Assembly: GCA_903929795.1 (NCBI GenBank)
Contig: CAIYWC010000204.1
Coordinates: forward strand, 1-47,825
DNA: 47,825 nucleotides
Source of the DNA: an uncultured Myxococcales bacterium
Lineage (GTDB): Bacteria > Myxococcota_A > UBA9042
Reading direction: 5' to 3'
The notes beneath the pieces are model-generated. The model saw nothing but the letters and a program-made list of their open reading frames with translations, was not told the DNA's origin and searched no databases. Within the stretch, counting starts at the first letter, position 1; each line of letters begins with the position of its first letter. Positions 22,759 to 32,169 of the stretch are shown one piece after another. The translations under genes were made by a program, and so were the position numbers.

Positions 22759-24549
22759 CTAGCCCTCCGCGCCGGCTTCGTCCTCCTCGCCCCAGATGCT
22801 GTTGATGATTTCCGCAACCGTCGCCTTGACTGTCGCCTTCTGGGCACCTTTGTCGAACGCGTCTTGAAGGTTCCGCCTCATCGACCCCATCACCCATCGC
22901 CAGTTCTCGTCCGCCACCGTGCTGGCCACGCCGGTGGTCATGTCGACGCCGCCGTCGGCGTTATCGCGCACGCGCTTCTTGGGCGGCATCTGATCGTCAT
23001 CGGTTGCGGTGCTCACGCGCGCGACCCCTTGCGAGCTGGCATCGCCGGTGGCCGGCAAGCTGATACGTCCGGTGTCCCCCGGCTGCTCCTGCTGGATCGA
23101 CGCCTGAATCGCCTGCGGCCGCGTGTTCTGGGCAGCGCCACCGTTGTCCTGGTTCGGGTGCGCCTCCTCCTGCGGCAGCGGCAACTGGGGCAGCCGCTGC
23201 CGCGTCGGCTGTGCCTGAACCTGCGGCGGCTGTACCGACAGCAGCGTGGGCTCGACCGTCGTGTCCGGCGCCAGCTCGAGCTCCTTCACCTTGGGCTTCC
23301 GCCCCCGGTTGGAGAGGCGCCGTGGATCAGTGCCGTGCGCCTTGTTGTAGCGCTCGCGCTCGTCACTGATGACCTTGATCGACAGCCCCGTGTGCGTCCT
23401 GATCCTGTTGTCGGTCCAGTCGGGGCAGAGCCCGACCATCATGTACGCGAGTTCGTGCTTCTGCTTGTTCGTCAGCAACAACCCGTTGTTGGAGGCCGCC
23501 ATCGCCAACATGGCGTCCCGCCGGTTCCCCTGCCGAATCTCGGCCTCGATGTGCGTCCGGCCCGCCTTCACGTGGGCCGCCAGGCGGTGCTGGCCGTCTG
23601 CCAAACGCCTCTCGGACGTGCCTGTCGCTGGATCGAAATCCTCGAAAATCAGAATCCGCGGGAGTTCACCGCCGTCTTTGAGCGCGTCGGTGTACCTGTC
23701 CACCGTCTTGTCGTCCACAGGGCGCATCTTGACGTCCCGGATGATGGTCAAGATCAAGACGAGCGCAAACACGACCGAGCCGGCGACGCCGAGGCTGCGG
23801 CCGGGCGAATTTCCATCATGGAAATTGCCGGCACCCGACCCGGTCTGCGCGAGCATCGCCGTCGCCACGGCGCCCACGCCCGCCGACTTATCGGCGCTGA
23901 TGTCGTGCGCATCGGGCGTGCTGACCTCGCCGGTCGACACGCCGGTGTTGGCCGACCCGGCGTCGCTGTGTTCTGCCACGCCCGCCGTGACCATCGCGTC
24001 CGCGGTCGCGGTGTTGCTCGACGCCACGACACCGTCGGCCTCCTCGACATCGGCATCGTCGGGCTCGGTCGTCGCGTCCACGAAGCCGTCGCCCTGCAGC
24101 CCCAGTTCGCCCGCTGCCTCGTGCTGGCCATTCGACGCTTCCTGCTCGACCGCGGCATCGGCCGTGGCCGCGACCGCGCTCAGGTCATCGTCCTCTGCGT
24201 CGCCGTCGGCGTCTTCCACCGACTCGTGGTCCTGCGGGTCGCCCACGCCGGGCACGTCCTCGTCCTCGTTGGCGGCCACCGGCTCGTACGGGTCTGCAAA
24301 CGATTCAAACTCCTCGTCGTCCGCGCTGCCGACCTCCGCGCCTTCCAGCGACTCAATGTTGTCGATTTCCAGGCCCGCTTCGCCCGAGTCGACCGGCTCA
24401 GGCGTCTCGCCTTCCCCTTCAGCGCCGCCGGGCTCGTCGTCCTCTGCCTGCTGTTGGTTCTCGTCGATCGCGGTGACCGGTGCCGGCGCCTTCGCGGCCT
24501 GACCGAAGTGGGTCGGACCCACGTGCTTGTGCGGATTGAATGCGTTCAT
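22759..24549 (-). CDS. ParB-like protein with long acidic N-terminus and hydrophobic segment
   Basis: A 596-aa protein from MNAFNPHKHVGPTHFGQAAK; AAGGAG lies 8 nt before the ATG. Residues about 30-240 are an acidic, Ala/Asp/Glu-rich, presumably disordered region. Residues about 253-270 (LGVAGSVVFALVLILTII) are strongly hydrophobic. Residues about 270-360 form a ParB/Srx-type domain (MRPVDDKTVDRYTDALKDGG, then RRLADGQHRLAAHVKAG and MLAMAASNNGLLLTNKQKH). An HTH follows in DNRIRTHTGLSIKVISDERE, then a basic linker and a Pro/Gln-rich tail. ParB-like DNA binding is well supported. The hydrophobic stretch could be a membrane anchor or an extended first strand. The acidic tail may mimic DNA or recruit a partner; that is inference. 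No ParA is visible. Confidence 0.75.
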   Translation of the reverse strand: MNAFNPHKHVGPTHFGQAAKAPAPVTAIDENQQQAEDDEPGGAEGEGETPEPVDSGEAGLEIDNIESLEGAEVGSADDEEFESFADPYEPVAANEDEDVPGVGDPQDHESVEDADGDAEDDDLSAVAATADAAVEQEASNGQHEAAGELGLQGDGFVDATTEPDDADVEEADGVVASSNTATADAMVTAGVAEHSDAGSANTGVSTGEVSTPDAHDISADKSAGVGAVATAMLAQTGSGAGNFHDGNSPGRSLGVAGSVVFALVLILTIIRDVKMRPVDDKTVDRYTDALKDGGELPRILIFEDFDPATGTSERRLADGQHRLAAHVKAGRTHIEAEIRQGNRRDAMLAMAASNNGLLLTNKQKHELAYMMVGLCPDWTDNRIRTHTGLSIKVISDERERYNKAHGTDPRRLSNRGRKPKVKELELAPDTTVEPTLLSVQPPQVQAQPTRQRLPQLPLPQEEAHPNQDNGGAAQNTRPQAIQASIQQEQPGDTGRISLPATGDASSQGVARVSTATDDDQMPPKKRVRDNADGGVDMTTGVASTVADENWRWVMGSMRRNLQDAFDKGAQKATVKATVAEIINSIWGEEDEAGAEG

Positions 24550-24551
24550 CG

Positions 24552-24659
24552 CTAGTACTCCTTCATGCGGTAAATCGTGCTGGCGGAGAGGCCGCAGGCC
24601 AGTTCGTGAACCTGAGGCAGGCGCACGATGCGGTTGTTGGTATCCACTTTTGACTCCAC
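24552..24659 (-). CDS. Truncated AlpA-like HTH mini-ORF
   Basis: From a GTG at 24659 the minus strand encodes 35 residues ending in a stop 2 nt before the start of the ParB-like gene. NNRIVRLPQVHELACGLSAS followed by TIYRMKEY is the N-terminal half of an AlpA/excisionase-type HTH (usually RLPEV...GLSRSTIYR). The wing and tail of the family are missing. Its last codons form the Shine-Dalgarno of the ParB-like gene. It is either a truncated regulator or a translated leader. Confidence 0.45.
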   Translation of the reverse strand: MESKVDTNNRIVRLPQVHELACGLSASTIYRMKEY

Positions 24660-24779
24660 GGCGGCCAGAAGCCGCCCGACCTGGCCGGAGTTGCTTCCCC
24701 GGACATAACCAAGCTATGGCGTGCAACCGCATGGCGTCAAGTGCGACATCTCTTTCAACACCATGATTTTAGAATGGTT

Positions 24780-24915
24780 TTTGGTCAGAGTCGTTGGCCG
24801 GTCACGACCAAATGTGTCACCATCGACGACCAAACTTTCGGTGAAATCGATGGTGTAGATGGGAATGCACGACCGGAGAGTTTGGTCACCGTACGTTGAG
24901 CGGCGTGACCAAACT
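24780..24915. repeat. Iteron-like cluster of GACCAAA sites in an AT-richer spacer
   Basis: GACCAAA occurs directly at 24806, 24828 and 24907 and inverted (TTTGGTC) at 24780 and 24881: five copies in about 135 bp. Two of the direct copies are GACCAAACT, and AGTTTGGTC at 24879 is their complement. An additional inverted repeat CACCATCGA (24818-24826) / TCGATGGTG (24847-24855) lies within. The stretch 24660-24989 has no convincing gene and is visibly richer in A/T than its surroundings. Placed between a ParB-like gene and an unknown gene, it is a candidate centromere, replication origin or operator. Confidence 0.6.
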
Positions 24916-24989
24916 ATTTTCTCAGGATTGGTGCATGACGCACGCACGGACGATCAGCCAGCCCCAAAAACGCGATCTGGGTGCTGCTG

Positions 24990-26693
24990 CTATCGCAGCG
25001 GGTCGGGAAACTTGCCGCTTTGGGCGCGCCGCCAGACGATTGCCGCCTTTTCCAGAATCTTGGCGACGTCTTGGTCATCGAGCGCGCTGCGCCGCGCCGA
25101 ATTCAGCAACCTCGCAACGATCTCCAGCGCGCACTGGTCTCGCTCCGGCCGCGGTGGGCGTTCTGAAAGTTGCGAATGTTCAAAAACTAGCAAATTCAAC
25201 GCGTCAAACAGCAGTTGGGTCGGGGCCTCCGACAGGCCGGGCTTGAATCGCTTCCGCAGCGTCACGTTCCCGAACCCATCCTGGTCAGCGCCCGGCGTTG
25301 GCGTGTTCGCCGCGCCGGCATTTCCGCTACAGCGGAGCTTCTTGAGCGCGCCGATCCTCGTTTCCACGCCGCGGGCAATTCCGGAGGGGTTGGGTACCAG
25401 CTCCCCTTGCAGCCGCTTCGCTACGCGTTTCGCCGCCGGGTCATACGCAAGTTGGACAAGCGCCTCAATTATCAACAGGTCGTGATCATGGACTCGGTCC
25501 GTAGCCGGCACTTCGAGCGGCACCTGCTCCGCGGTGGCCGCGTCTATGGGTGTTGGCGACTTGCTCGGTCCCTTGGGCGGCACCTCAAAGCCAAGCTTCT
25601 CCGCGAGTTCGACGGCGAAAGCACGAGGCACCTGAAGGGCGGTCGATGGAATGATGACACCAGGCGAACCGTCTTCATCGAGCAACAAGCCAAACTGTCC
25701 GGTCCCAGGCTTGATGGGCCAGCGACGAACATGAGCGATTTTTACGCTGTCGTAGTCATCGATCCCGGGAATCTCCGAGAGTCGGCAGACCCAGACGGAT
25801 TCCCGCCTTGCGCGCCCGTTCTGGATTTGGCGCTCAAAACTGGCTCGCGCCGACAACACGGCACCTTCTGGCTCCATGCTCTCACGAATCGAGCGCTTCC
25901 AGTACGCCGCGTAAGACTCGCCGGCGCTTTGGACCCGGCCAAGCCGCTCGCTAATGGACAGTTCCTCGACGTCGCCCGGGACACGAGCCGGCTGCTTGGT
26001 CCAGTTGACATGCACATTGTCTAGTTGAAAAACGACTCGATACCCCTTCGCGAGCGCGCGTCGGATGATTTCCGACGGAACGAGCCCGCTGCGCTCGTGG
26101 AGCGCCAGAACCCCGATGTGGTCATACGTGGGCACGACTTGCCTCGTGGCTTCCTGTGGCGGCGCTCCGTCCAGCCCGGGCAAGTCTGCCAGGTCCGCGG
26201 CCGCGTCCCCAAGAAGCGAATCGAAATGCAGCTTGACACGTTCAACAAAGCCGATGCGGACCTGCTCCTCGACCAGAATGTCCTCAATATTCAGGACCTG
26301 CGGCGGTGAAAGTTCCGCGCTCCACCCCGGGAACTCTCGGCCGCAACTCCGCACGTGGCGCACGATGTACGGCTCTTGGTCGAGCGGGACTACGATGGCG
26401 ACGACCGCCCGTACCGGTGTCGTCGGAGGCGTCGGCTGGTATTCACTCGCCAAGGTGCGGCCAAACCAATTCAGATGGTAGGGCCCCCACGTGACCTTTT
26501 TCGCCGGGTGGAACCAGAGGTCGATTTTCAGCGTATCAGCCAAGCGCACAAGCTGGCTCGGCTCAAGGACCAACTCTAGCGCGACATTGACAATCGGGAC
26601 GAACTTCGCGTCCGAGCCGCAGAATCCGGACCTGCCCACTCCTGGTTGTCTCGGTGGCGTCGAGCCACCGTCAGCGTCGGGATCCGTGGCCAT
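24990..26693 (-). CDS. Unknown protein (567 aa)
   Basis: From MATDPDADGGSTPPRQPGVG, with GGGAGGGG upstream of the ATG. The first 30 residues are Gly/Pro/Asp-rich, then a globular part begins (VPIVNVALELVLEPSQLVRL). Segments such as ADTLKIDLWFHPAKKVTWGP, YRVVFQLDNVHVNWTKQPAR and DDYDSVKIAHVRRWPIKPGT are well-mixed and protein-like. No nucleotide-binding, nuclease or membrane motif is apparent to me. It is alone between the repeat cluster and the integration module, a position where elements often carry variable cargo such as defence genes. Function unknown. Confidence 0.65.
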   Translation of the reverse strand: MATDPDADGGSTPPRQPGVGRSGFCGSDAKFVPIVNVALELVLEPSQLVRLADTLKIDLWFHPAKKVTWGPYHLNWFGRTLASEYQPTPPTTPVRAVVAIVVPLDQEPYIVRHVRSCGREFPGWSAELSPPQVLNIEDILVEEQVRIGFVERVKLHFDSLLGDAAADLADLPGLDGAPPQEATRQVVPTYDHIGVLALHERSGLVPSEIIRRALAKGYRVVFQLDNVHVNWTKQPARVPGDVEELSISERLGRVQSAGESYAAYWKRSIRESMEPEGAVLSARASFERQIQNGRARRESVWVCRLSEIPGIDDYDSVKIAHVRRWPIKPGTGQFGLLLDEDGSPGVIIPSTALQVPRAFAVELAEKLGFEVPPKGPSKSPTPIDAATAEQVPLEVPATDRVHDHDLLIIEALVQLAYDPAAKRVAKRLQGELVPNPSGIARGVETRIGALKKLRCSGNAGAANTPTPGADQDGFGNVTLRKRFKPGLSEAPTQLLFDALNLLVFEHSQLSERPPRPERDQCALEIVARLLNSARRSALDDQDVAKILEKAAIVWRRAQSGKFPDPLR

Positions 26694-27259
26694 GCCCCTC
26701 CCACCCCATCTGCGCCGCACTGCTCGGATTCATGCTGCAGCACGCCGCACCGAAGGCGCGCGTGCGGATCTGTGCCACATCCGTTCGAAAAGCGCCAATG
26801 CAGCGGCGGATCGGTTCAGCCGAGCCCGGGGACTGAGGAAGCGGCGAAGGCGAATTCATGGCGCGCGTGCCTCGATCACCGAATTCTTGGTCGTCCACAC
26901 TTCCTTGCCCATCTGCACCGAGGCGCAATTGCGAGCAGTCCATCGATTTGCCCGCTGAGCCGTCAGTGAGCTGCGGCCTGGTTCGACCCAGCAACAACTT
27001 TGACGTGACGCGGCACAAAATCTGCGGCAGCCTCTTGATCGGCGTCGGCCCTGGGTCTTCCCCGTCCACGACGCGCACGCGCTCGCCAAACCGGCGGCGC
27101 ATCGGCAGTTCAAGCCTGCCCAGACCGCCATCGAGAATCCGTCGGTGTTCGTCCCGCGGCCATCCGGCGCCGGGAGCCGTACCGCATCCGCACCACATAC
27201 ACGCCAACCCCGCGCTTTTGATCTGGATTCAAGTTGTTACTTTTGCAAGGAGATCTGCT
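26694..27259. other. Gap between cargo and integration module
   Basis: About 565 bp. Frames on both strands run through it, but none has a ribosome-binding site and convincing protein composition; they are rich in Arg, Ser and Pro as expected from GC-rich chance frames. It must contain the divergent promoters of the 567-aa gene (minus) and the excisionase/integrase operon (plus). The last 60 bp before 27247 are clearly more A/T-rich. Confidence 0.4.
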
Positions 27260-28087
27260 GTGCTACAGACAGAAATACGGGATTCGATGACCGACATCGA
27301 GACCGTGGATGAACAGGCCGCGAGCCAGGTCGATCGCATGAGCAAGCCCACCGAGACGTCGCGCGACATCATTCATCCGAAAGACGTTGAGCCGCCGCTG
27401 ACGCCGAGTCCGCCAGCGCCGGTGCGGCTGTTGCCGGTGCCCAAGATCCCGGCGGACTGGGGGCCGATGACACCGCTGCACCATTTCGCCCAGCACTCGC
27501 CGGATTCGTCGCAAGTGGAATTGGTCGCCGCGATCCGCGAGCTGGCAGCCGCCGTGCAGACAAAGACTGACGACGCGCACCGAGGTCGCCGGGCGTCCAA
27601 CGGCAAGCCAAGCACGCCCTCGCTAGAGCCCGGGCAAGCCTGGTGCACGAGCGCGCAGGCCGCAGGGCATCTCCAACTCGGCAGTGCCAGCAGTATCCGC
27701 AACTTGGTCGCGCAGAAGCTGCTGCTTCCAGATGGCAAGCGGGGAAAAACACACTTGTTTCGGGTCGAAACACTCGACGCGTACGCGACGCGGAACACCG
27801 TGAAGGTCAAGGAGGAAGGCAATGGCAATCGACTTCAGCAAGGCAAAGCCCTCGCCCCGGCACGCGGGCGTGTACCTGATGCCGGACGGGCGGCTGGTGG
27901 CGCGCGCGGGCGTGCGGATGCCCAACGGCAAGGTGAAGATCGTCAAGAAGATGCTGGCGGTGGGAGCAACCGAAGCCGACGCGGTCGCCGCGGTGGAGGC
28001 GATGAAGGCGGACGTGCTGAACCCGCCCCCGCCGCCATCGACCGATACGCCCCTCCGCCCGGATACGTCCCCTCGCCAACGGTTTGA
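27260..28087 (+). CDS. Excisionase-like HTH protein overlapping int
   Basis: Starts with GTG (VLQTEIRDSMTDIETVDEQA) 7 nt after AAGGAG; an ATG at 27287 is an alternative. After a Pro-rich N-terminal region comes a winged-HTH of the excisionase/MerR type: AWCTSAQAAGHLQLGSASSI followed by RNLVAQKLLLPDGKRGKTHL. The frame does not stop before the integrase start but runs on 266 nt inside int, where its sequence becomes Arg/Gly/Ala-rich and looks like a shadow of int. Either the overlap is real or a frameshift has removed the original stop near 27,815. It probably directs excision and/or controls int. Confidence 0.6.
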   Translation: MLQTEIRDSMTDIETVDEQAASQVDRMSKPTETSRDIIHPKDVEPPLTPSPPAPVRLLPVPKIPADWGPMTPLHHFAQHSPDSSQVELVAAIRELAAAVQTKTDDAHRGRRASNGKPSTPSLEPGQAWCTSAQAAGHLQLGSASSIRNLVAQKLLLPDGKRGKTHLFRVETLDAYATRNTVKVKEEGNGNRLQQGKALAPARGRVPDAGRAAGGARGRADAQRQGEDRQEDAGGGSNRSRRGRRGGGDEGGRAEPAPAAIDRYAPPPGYVPSPTV

Positions 28088-29036
28088 TCTGTTTTGCGAC
28101 GGCTGGCTGGCGACACGCGAGCAACGTGTCAGTCCGAGCACGGCCGAGACGTACAAGGCCGCGATCAAGACGTTCATCAAGCCGCGGCTCGGCTGGATGG
28201 AATGTCAGGACATCACGCGCCAAGCCATTGAATCTTGGGTGGTCTGGGCGGAGGCACGCAAGCAGAAAGACGGCAAGCAGTACACGCAGGACACGATGCG
28301 CCAGTGGTGGCGGTGCCTGTCGACCATCGTCGGCGACATGGTGGCCGACTTGAACCTGCCGCGGGACCCGATGCTGCGCGTGCGGCCTCCAGAGCGCCCT
28401 GAGCTGGCCCCCGTGCGCGAGCAGCACACGCTGCTGGCCGATGCGGTCGGCAAGCTGCTGGAGGCTTGCAAGGCCACTGCGCCAAAGTGGTACGCCGAGG
28501 TGGCGACGATGGCGCTGACGGGCGCGCGGGCCGGCGAGGTTTACGCGCTGAAGTGGGACGCGGTCGACTTTGTCACCGGCCAGATCACCATCAAGCGTGC
28601 GTTGTCCCGCGGTAAACTGCTTGAGCGCACCAAGACGAAAGCGCAGCGGGTCGTGCCTATCCACCGCGACCTGGTGCCGATCCTGAAGGCGCACCGGCAG
28701 CACCAGATCGCCAAGCAGGTCAAGGGCGTCGAGACGGGCATGGTGTTCTTGTCCGTCCGCGGCAAAGTCCGCGACCCGCGGTCGGCGAAGAAGATTTGGG
28801 CCGCGCTCTGCGAAAAGGCGGGCATCGACCAAGTCGTCGGTCCCCAGGTGCTTCGCCGCAGCATGAACACGATGATGCTGGCCGAAGGCGTCGACCGCAT
28901 CACGCTGAGAAGCATCATGGGGCACACCAGCGAGGCCATGACCCAGCGCTACGCCGGCATCGGCGACGCTGCCAAGGCGGACGCGGTCAATCGCGTCAAC
29001 CCTGCCCTTACGGTCGTCCCGGACGCGCCGGAGTGA
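27822..29036 (+). CDS. int: Tyrosine recombinase (phage-type integrase)
   Basis: A 404-aa integrase from MAIDFSKAKPSPRHAGVYLM, with AGGAGG before the ATG. An N-terminal arm-binding region is followed by a core-binding domain (RFDLFCDGWLATREQRVSPS) and the catalytic domain. Active-site residues: Arg235 in LTGARAGEVYALKW, a Lys in TKTKAQRVVP, Arg in QVLRRSMNT, His in IMGHTSEAM and the nucleophile Tyr377 in TQRYAGI. In the HxxR box the His is replaced by Gln (QVLR), a substitution tolerated in some families. It lies 130 bp from the 3' end of tRNA-Arg, the presumed attB site. Confidence 0.93.
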   Translation: MAIDFSKAKPSPRHAGVYLMPDGRLVARAGVRMPNGKVKIVKKMLAVGATEADAVAAVEAMKADVLNPPPPPSTDTPLRPDTSPRQRFDLFCDGWLATREQRVSPSTAETYKAAIKTFIKPRLGWMECQDITRQAIESWVVWAEARKQKDGKQYTQDTMRQWWRCLSTIVGDMVADLNLPRDPMLRVRPPERPELAPVREQHTLLADAVGKLLEACKATAPKWYAEVATMALTGARAGEVYALKWDAVDFVTGQITIKRALSRGKLLERTKTKAQRVVPIHRDLVPILKAHRQHQIAKQVKGVETGMVFLSVRGKVRDPRSAKKIWAALCEKAGIDQVVGPQVLRRSMNTMMLAEGVDRITLRSIMGHTSEAMTQRYAGIGDAAKADAVNRVNPALTVVPDAPE

Positions 29037-29056
29037 CGAAAACCACGACGAAGGCA

Positions 29057-29093
29057 GCGAAGCCCTGGGTGGACAGTTCATCCGGGGCTTCGC
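29057..29093 (+). terminator. Hairpin after int, probable transcription end
   Basis: A perfect 9-bp stem GCGAAGCCC (29057-29065) / GGGCTTCGC (29085-29093) with a 19-nt loop starts 21 nt after the integrase stop. There is no T-run, so it would be a non-canonical or Rho-assisted end, or a structural element of the attachment region. Confidence 0.45.
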
Positions 29094-29114
29094 CGTATCT
29101 GGGCCTCGACAAAA

Positions 29115-29140
29115 TGTTGTACCCTGCTGTTGTACCCTGC
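29115..29140. repeat. Two tandem 13-bp repeats between int and tRNA-Arg
   Basis: TGTTGTACCCTGC occurs twice without a gap (29115-29127 and 29128-29140). The place, between the integrase gene and the attachment tRNA, suits arm-type binding sites for the integrase or excisionase. Confidence 0.6.
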
Positions 29141-29165
29141 GAATCTGGCGACGCGTAAGTGCCGG

Positions 29166-29239
29166 CGCGCCCAAAGGGATTCGAACCCTTGACTCCCGGC
29201 TTAGAAGGCCGGTGCTCTATCCACCTGAGCTATGGGCGC
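29166..29239 (-). tRNA. tRNA-Arg (anticodon UCU)
   Basis: The minus strand folds as a full cloverleaf. The acceptor stem is GCGCCCA/TGGGCGC. The D-arm has TAGCTCAGGTGGATAGAGCA. The anticodon stem is CCGGC/GCCGG with loop CTTCTAA (anticodon TCT), and the T-arm contains GGGTTCGAATCCC. CCA is not encoded. Its 3' half faces the integrase gene and is the likely core of the attachment site; the gene is intact, as expected when the element restores the tRNA end. Confidence 0.95.
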
Positions 29240-29263
29240 GTCGGCGCGAGCATCGCCGCGGTC

Positions 29264-29276
29264 TGACGCTGCGTCA
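29264..29276. promoter_or_regulatory. TGACGC-T-GCGTCA palindrome upstream of typA
   Basis: A perfect 6-bp inverted repeat around one base, about 100 bp before the typA start and 25 bp upstream of the tRNA-Arg 5' end on the other strand. The same half-site (TGCGTCA/TGACGCA) is clustered upstream of the phaR-like gene at 37817-37875, so one regulator may bind both. Confidence 0.45.
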
Positions 29277-29374
29277 ACCTGCCGCTCGGAACTTGCAGAA
29301 TCACCTTGGCACTCCGGGTAATCCATGGCACACTAACGCCCCTTTCCCGCGCCCACTGGCGCACATCGAGACAC

Positions 29375-31225
<1,851 letters not shown>

Positions 31226-31231
31226 CCGACG

Positions 31232-32029
31232 TTAGCCCGCCGCATGGCGGAGCGCCGCCCGAATTGCGTCCGGCGCCTGACCGCCCTGCAGCACGACGTT
31301 CCCGCCGGGGCCGTGCAGCTCGAAATGCGGCACGCCATTGAGACCCTTTTTCGACGCCGTTTCAGCGAGTTGCCGCACCTGCGCGCGCGCGCCAGCATCC
31401 GCCATCGCGTCCACCGCCTGCGTCAGCGGCAGCCCGACCTCCAGCCACGCCGCCTGCAGCACCGCCGCTGCGCCGATGTCCGCGCCTTGCTCAAAGTAGG
31501 CGCGGTGAATCGCGTCCAGCAAGTCCGACTGCGTCGCCGCCGGCGCCGCCAGAATCAGCGCGTGGGCGAGCGTCGTGTCCGGCGTGCGACGGATCTTGTT
31601 GAAATCAAACTTGATGCCATAGCCTGCGCCGACTTGCGTGACCCGCGCGAACATCGCGTCCAGCTGCGCGGCGCCGTAGCGCTCCGCCAGACGCGCGCGC
31701 AGGTCCACGCCCTCGGACGGCACGCTGGGGTCGAGCAAATACGGATGCAGTCGGACTTCGACCGGCGCGCCTTGCCAATTCCCCAAGGCCGTCCGCAGGT
31801 TGTGATGCCCGATTCGGCACCACGGGCAGATCACGTCATGGGTCAGGTCAACGAAAAGCGCGGCGGTCGGTTGCGGCATCGTGGCTCCAGTTTGGGTCGG
31901 CGCTGGTGGAATCGGCTGCGGCGGTGCGGGCGCGACGGTCGGCTTGCACGCCGGCGTGAGCGCCAGCCCGATGGTCACTTGCCCCAACCGCACGAGCACT
32001 TTTCGCCGATGCACCATCGCCGCCATCAT
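31232..32029 (-). CDS. DsbA/FrnE-family thioredoxin-fold lipoprotein
   Basis: A 265-aa protein. The N-terminus MMAAMVHRRKVLVRLGQVTI runs into a lipobox LTPAC at about residue 27, so it is likely a membrane-anchored exported lipoprotein. After a Pro-rich linker comes the thioredoxin-like domain with the active-site CPWC in DLTHDVICPWCRIGHHNL, and near the end GVPHFELHGPGG containing the cis-Pro. This is the FrnE/2-hydroxychromene isomerase-like DsbA group, so it may catalyse thiol-disulfide exchange. GGAG stands 7 nt before the chosen ATG. The gene converges on typA, with 6 bp between the stops. Confidence 0.78.
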   Translation of the reverse strand: MMAAMVHRRKVLVRLGQVTIGLALTPACKPTVAPAPPQPIPPAPTQTGATMPQPTAALFVDLTHDVICPWCRIGHHNLRTALGNWQGAPVEVRLHPYLLDPSVPSEGVDLRARLAERYGAAQLDAMFARVTQVGAGYGIKFDFNKIRRTPDTTLAHALILAAPAATQSDLLDAIHRAYFEQGADIGAAAVLQAAWLEVGLPLTQAVDAMADAGARAQVRQLAETASKKGLNGVPHFELHGPGGNVVLQGGQAPDAIRAALRHAAG

Positions 32030-32169
32030 GCCAAGCTCCGCCGTCTTGCGCCAGCGCCGCTCCCTTGCAACACTCTGTTTTCCGCGGCGCACAATGCTCA
32101 GCTTGCGCGAAACGCGCCGCGCGCTATCTTGGCCTGCTCACTGCACTTTCGCCCTTGCTGGAGTCCTTC

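Larger units (their letters stand above)
1..29166. mobile_element. Integrated element / genomic island at tRNA-Arg (left end outside window)
   Basis: A tyrosine integrase and an excisionase-like gene lie directly beside the 3' end of an intact tRNA-Arg, the usual arrangement of a tRNA-targeting element. Everything to the left is mobile-element cargo: two ParB-like proteins, a polymerase-like protein, many small unknown proteins, a type I RM operon with inserted defence genes, and a ubiquitin-like operon. All cargo except the integration module is on the minus strand. To the right of the tRNA the genes are standard housekeeping genes. No conjugation, capsid or tail genes are visible, so whether it is a prophage relic, a plasmid-like element or a satellite cannot be decided here. 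The left attachment site was not found and should lie before position 1. Confidence 0.8.

Noticed and set aside
24714..24947. 77-codon minus-strand frame through the GACCAAA repeats
   Set aside because: No ribosome-binding site and composition dictated by the repeats; treated as non-coding.
26671..27207. 178-codon minus-strand frame upstream of the 567-aa gene
   Set aside because: Cys/Gly/Arg/Ser-rich without domain pattern, and it covers the ribosome-binding site and N-terminus of the 567-aa gene.
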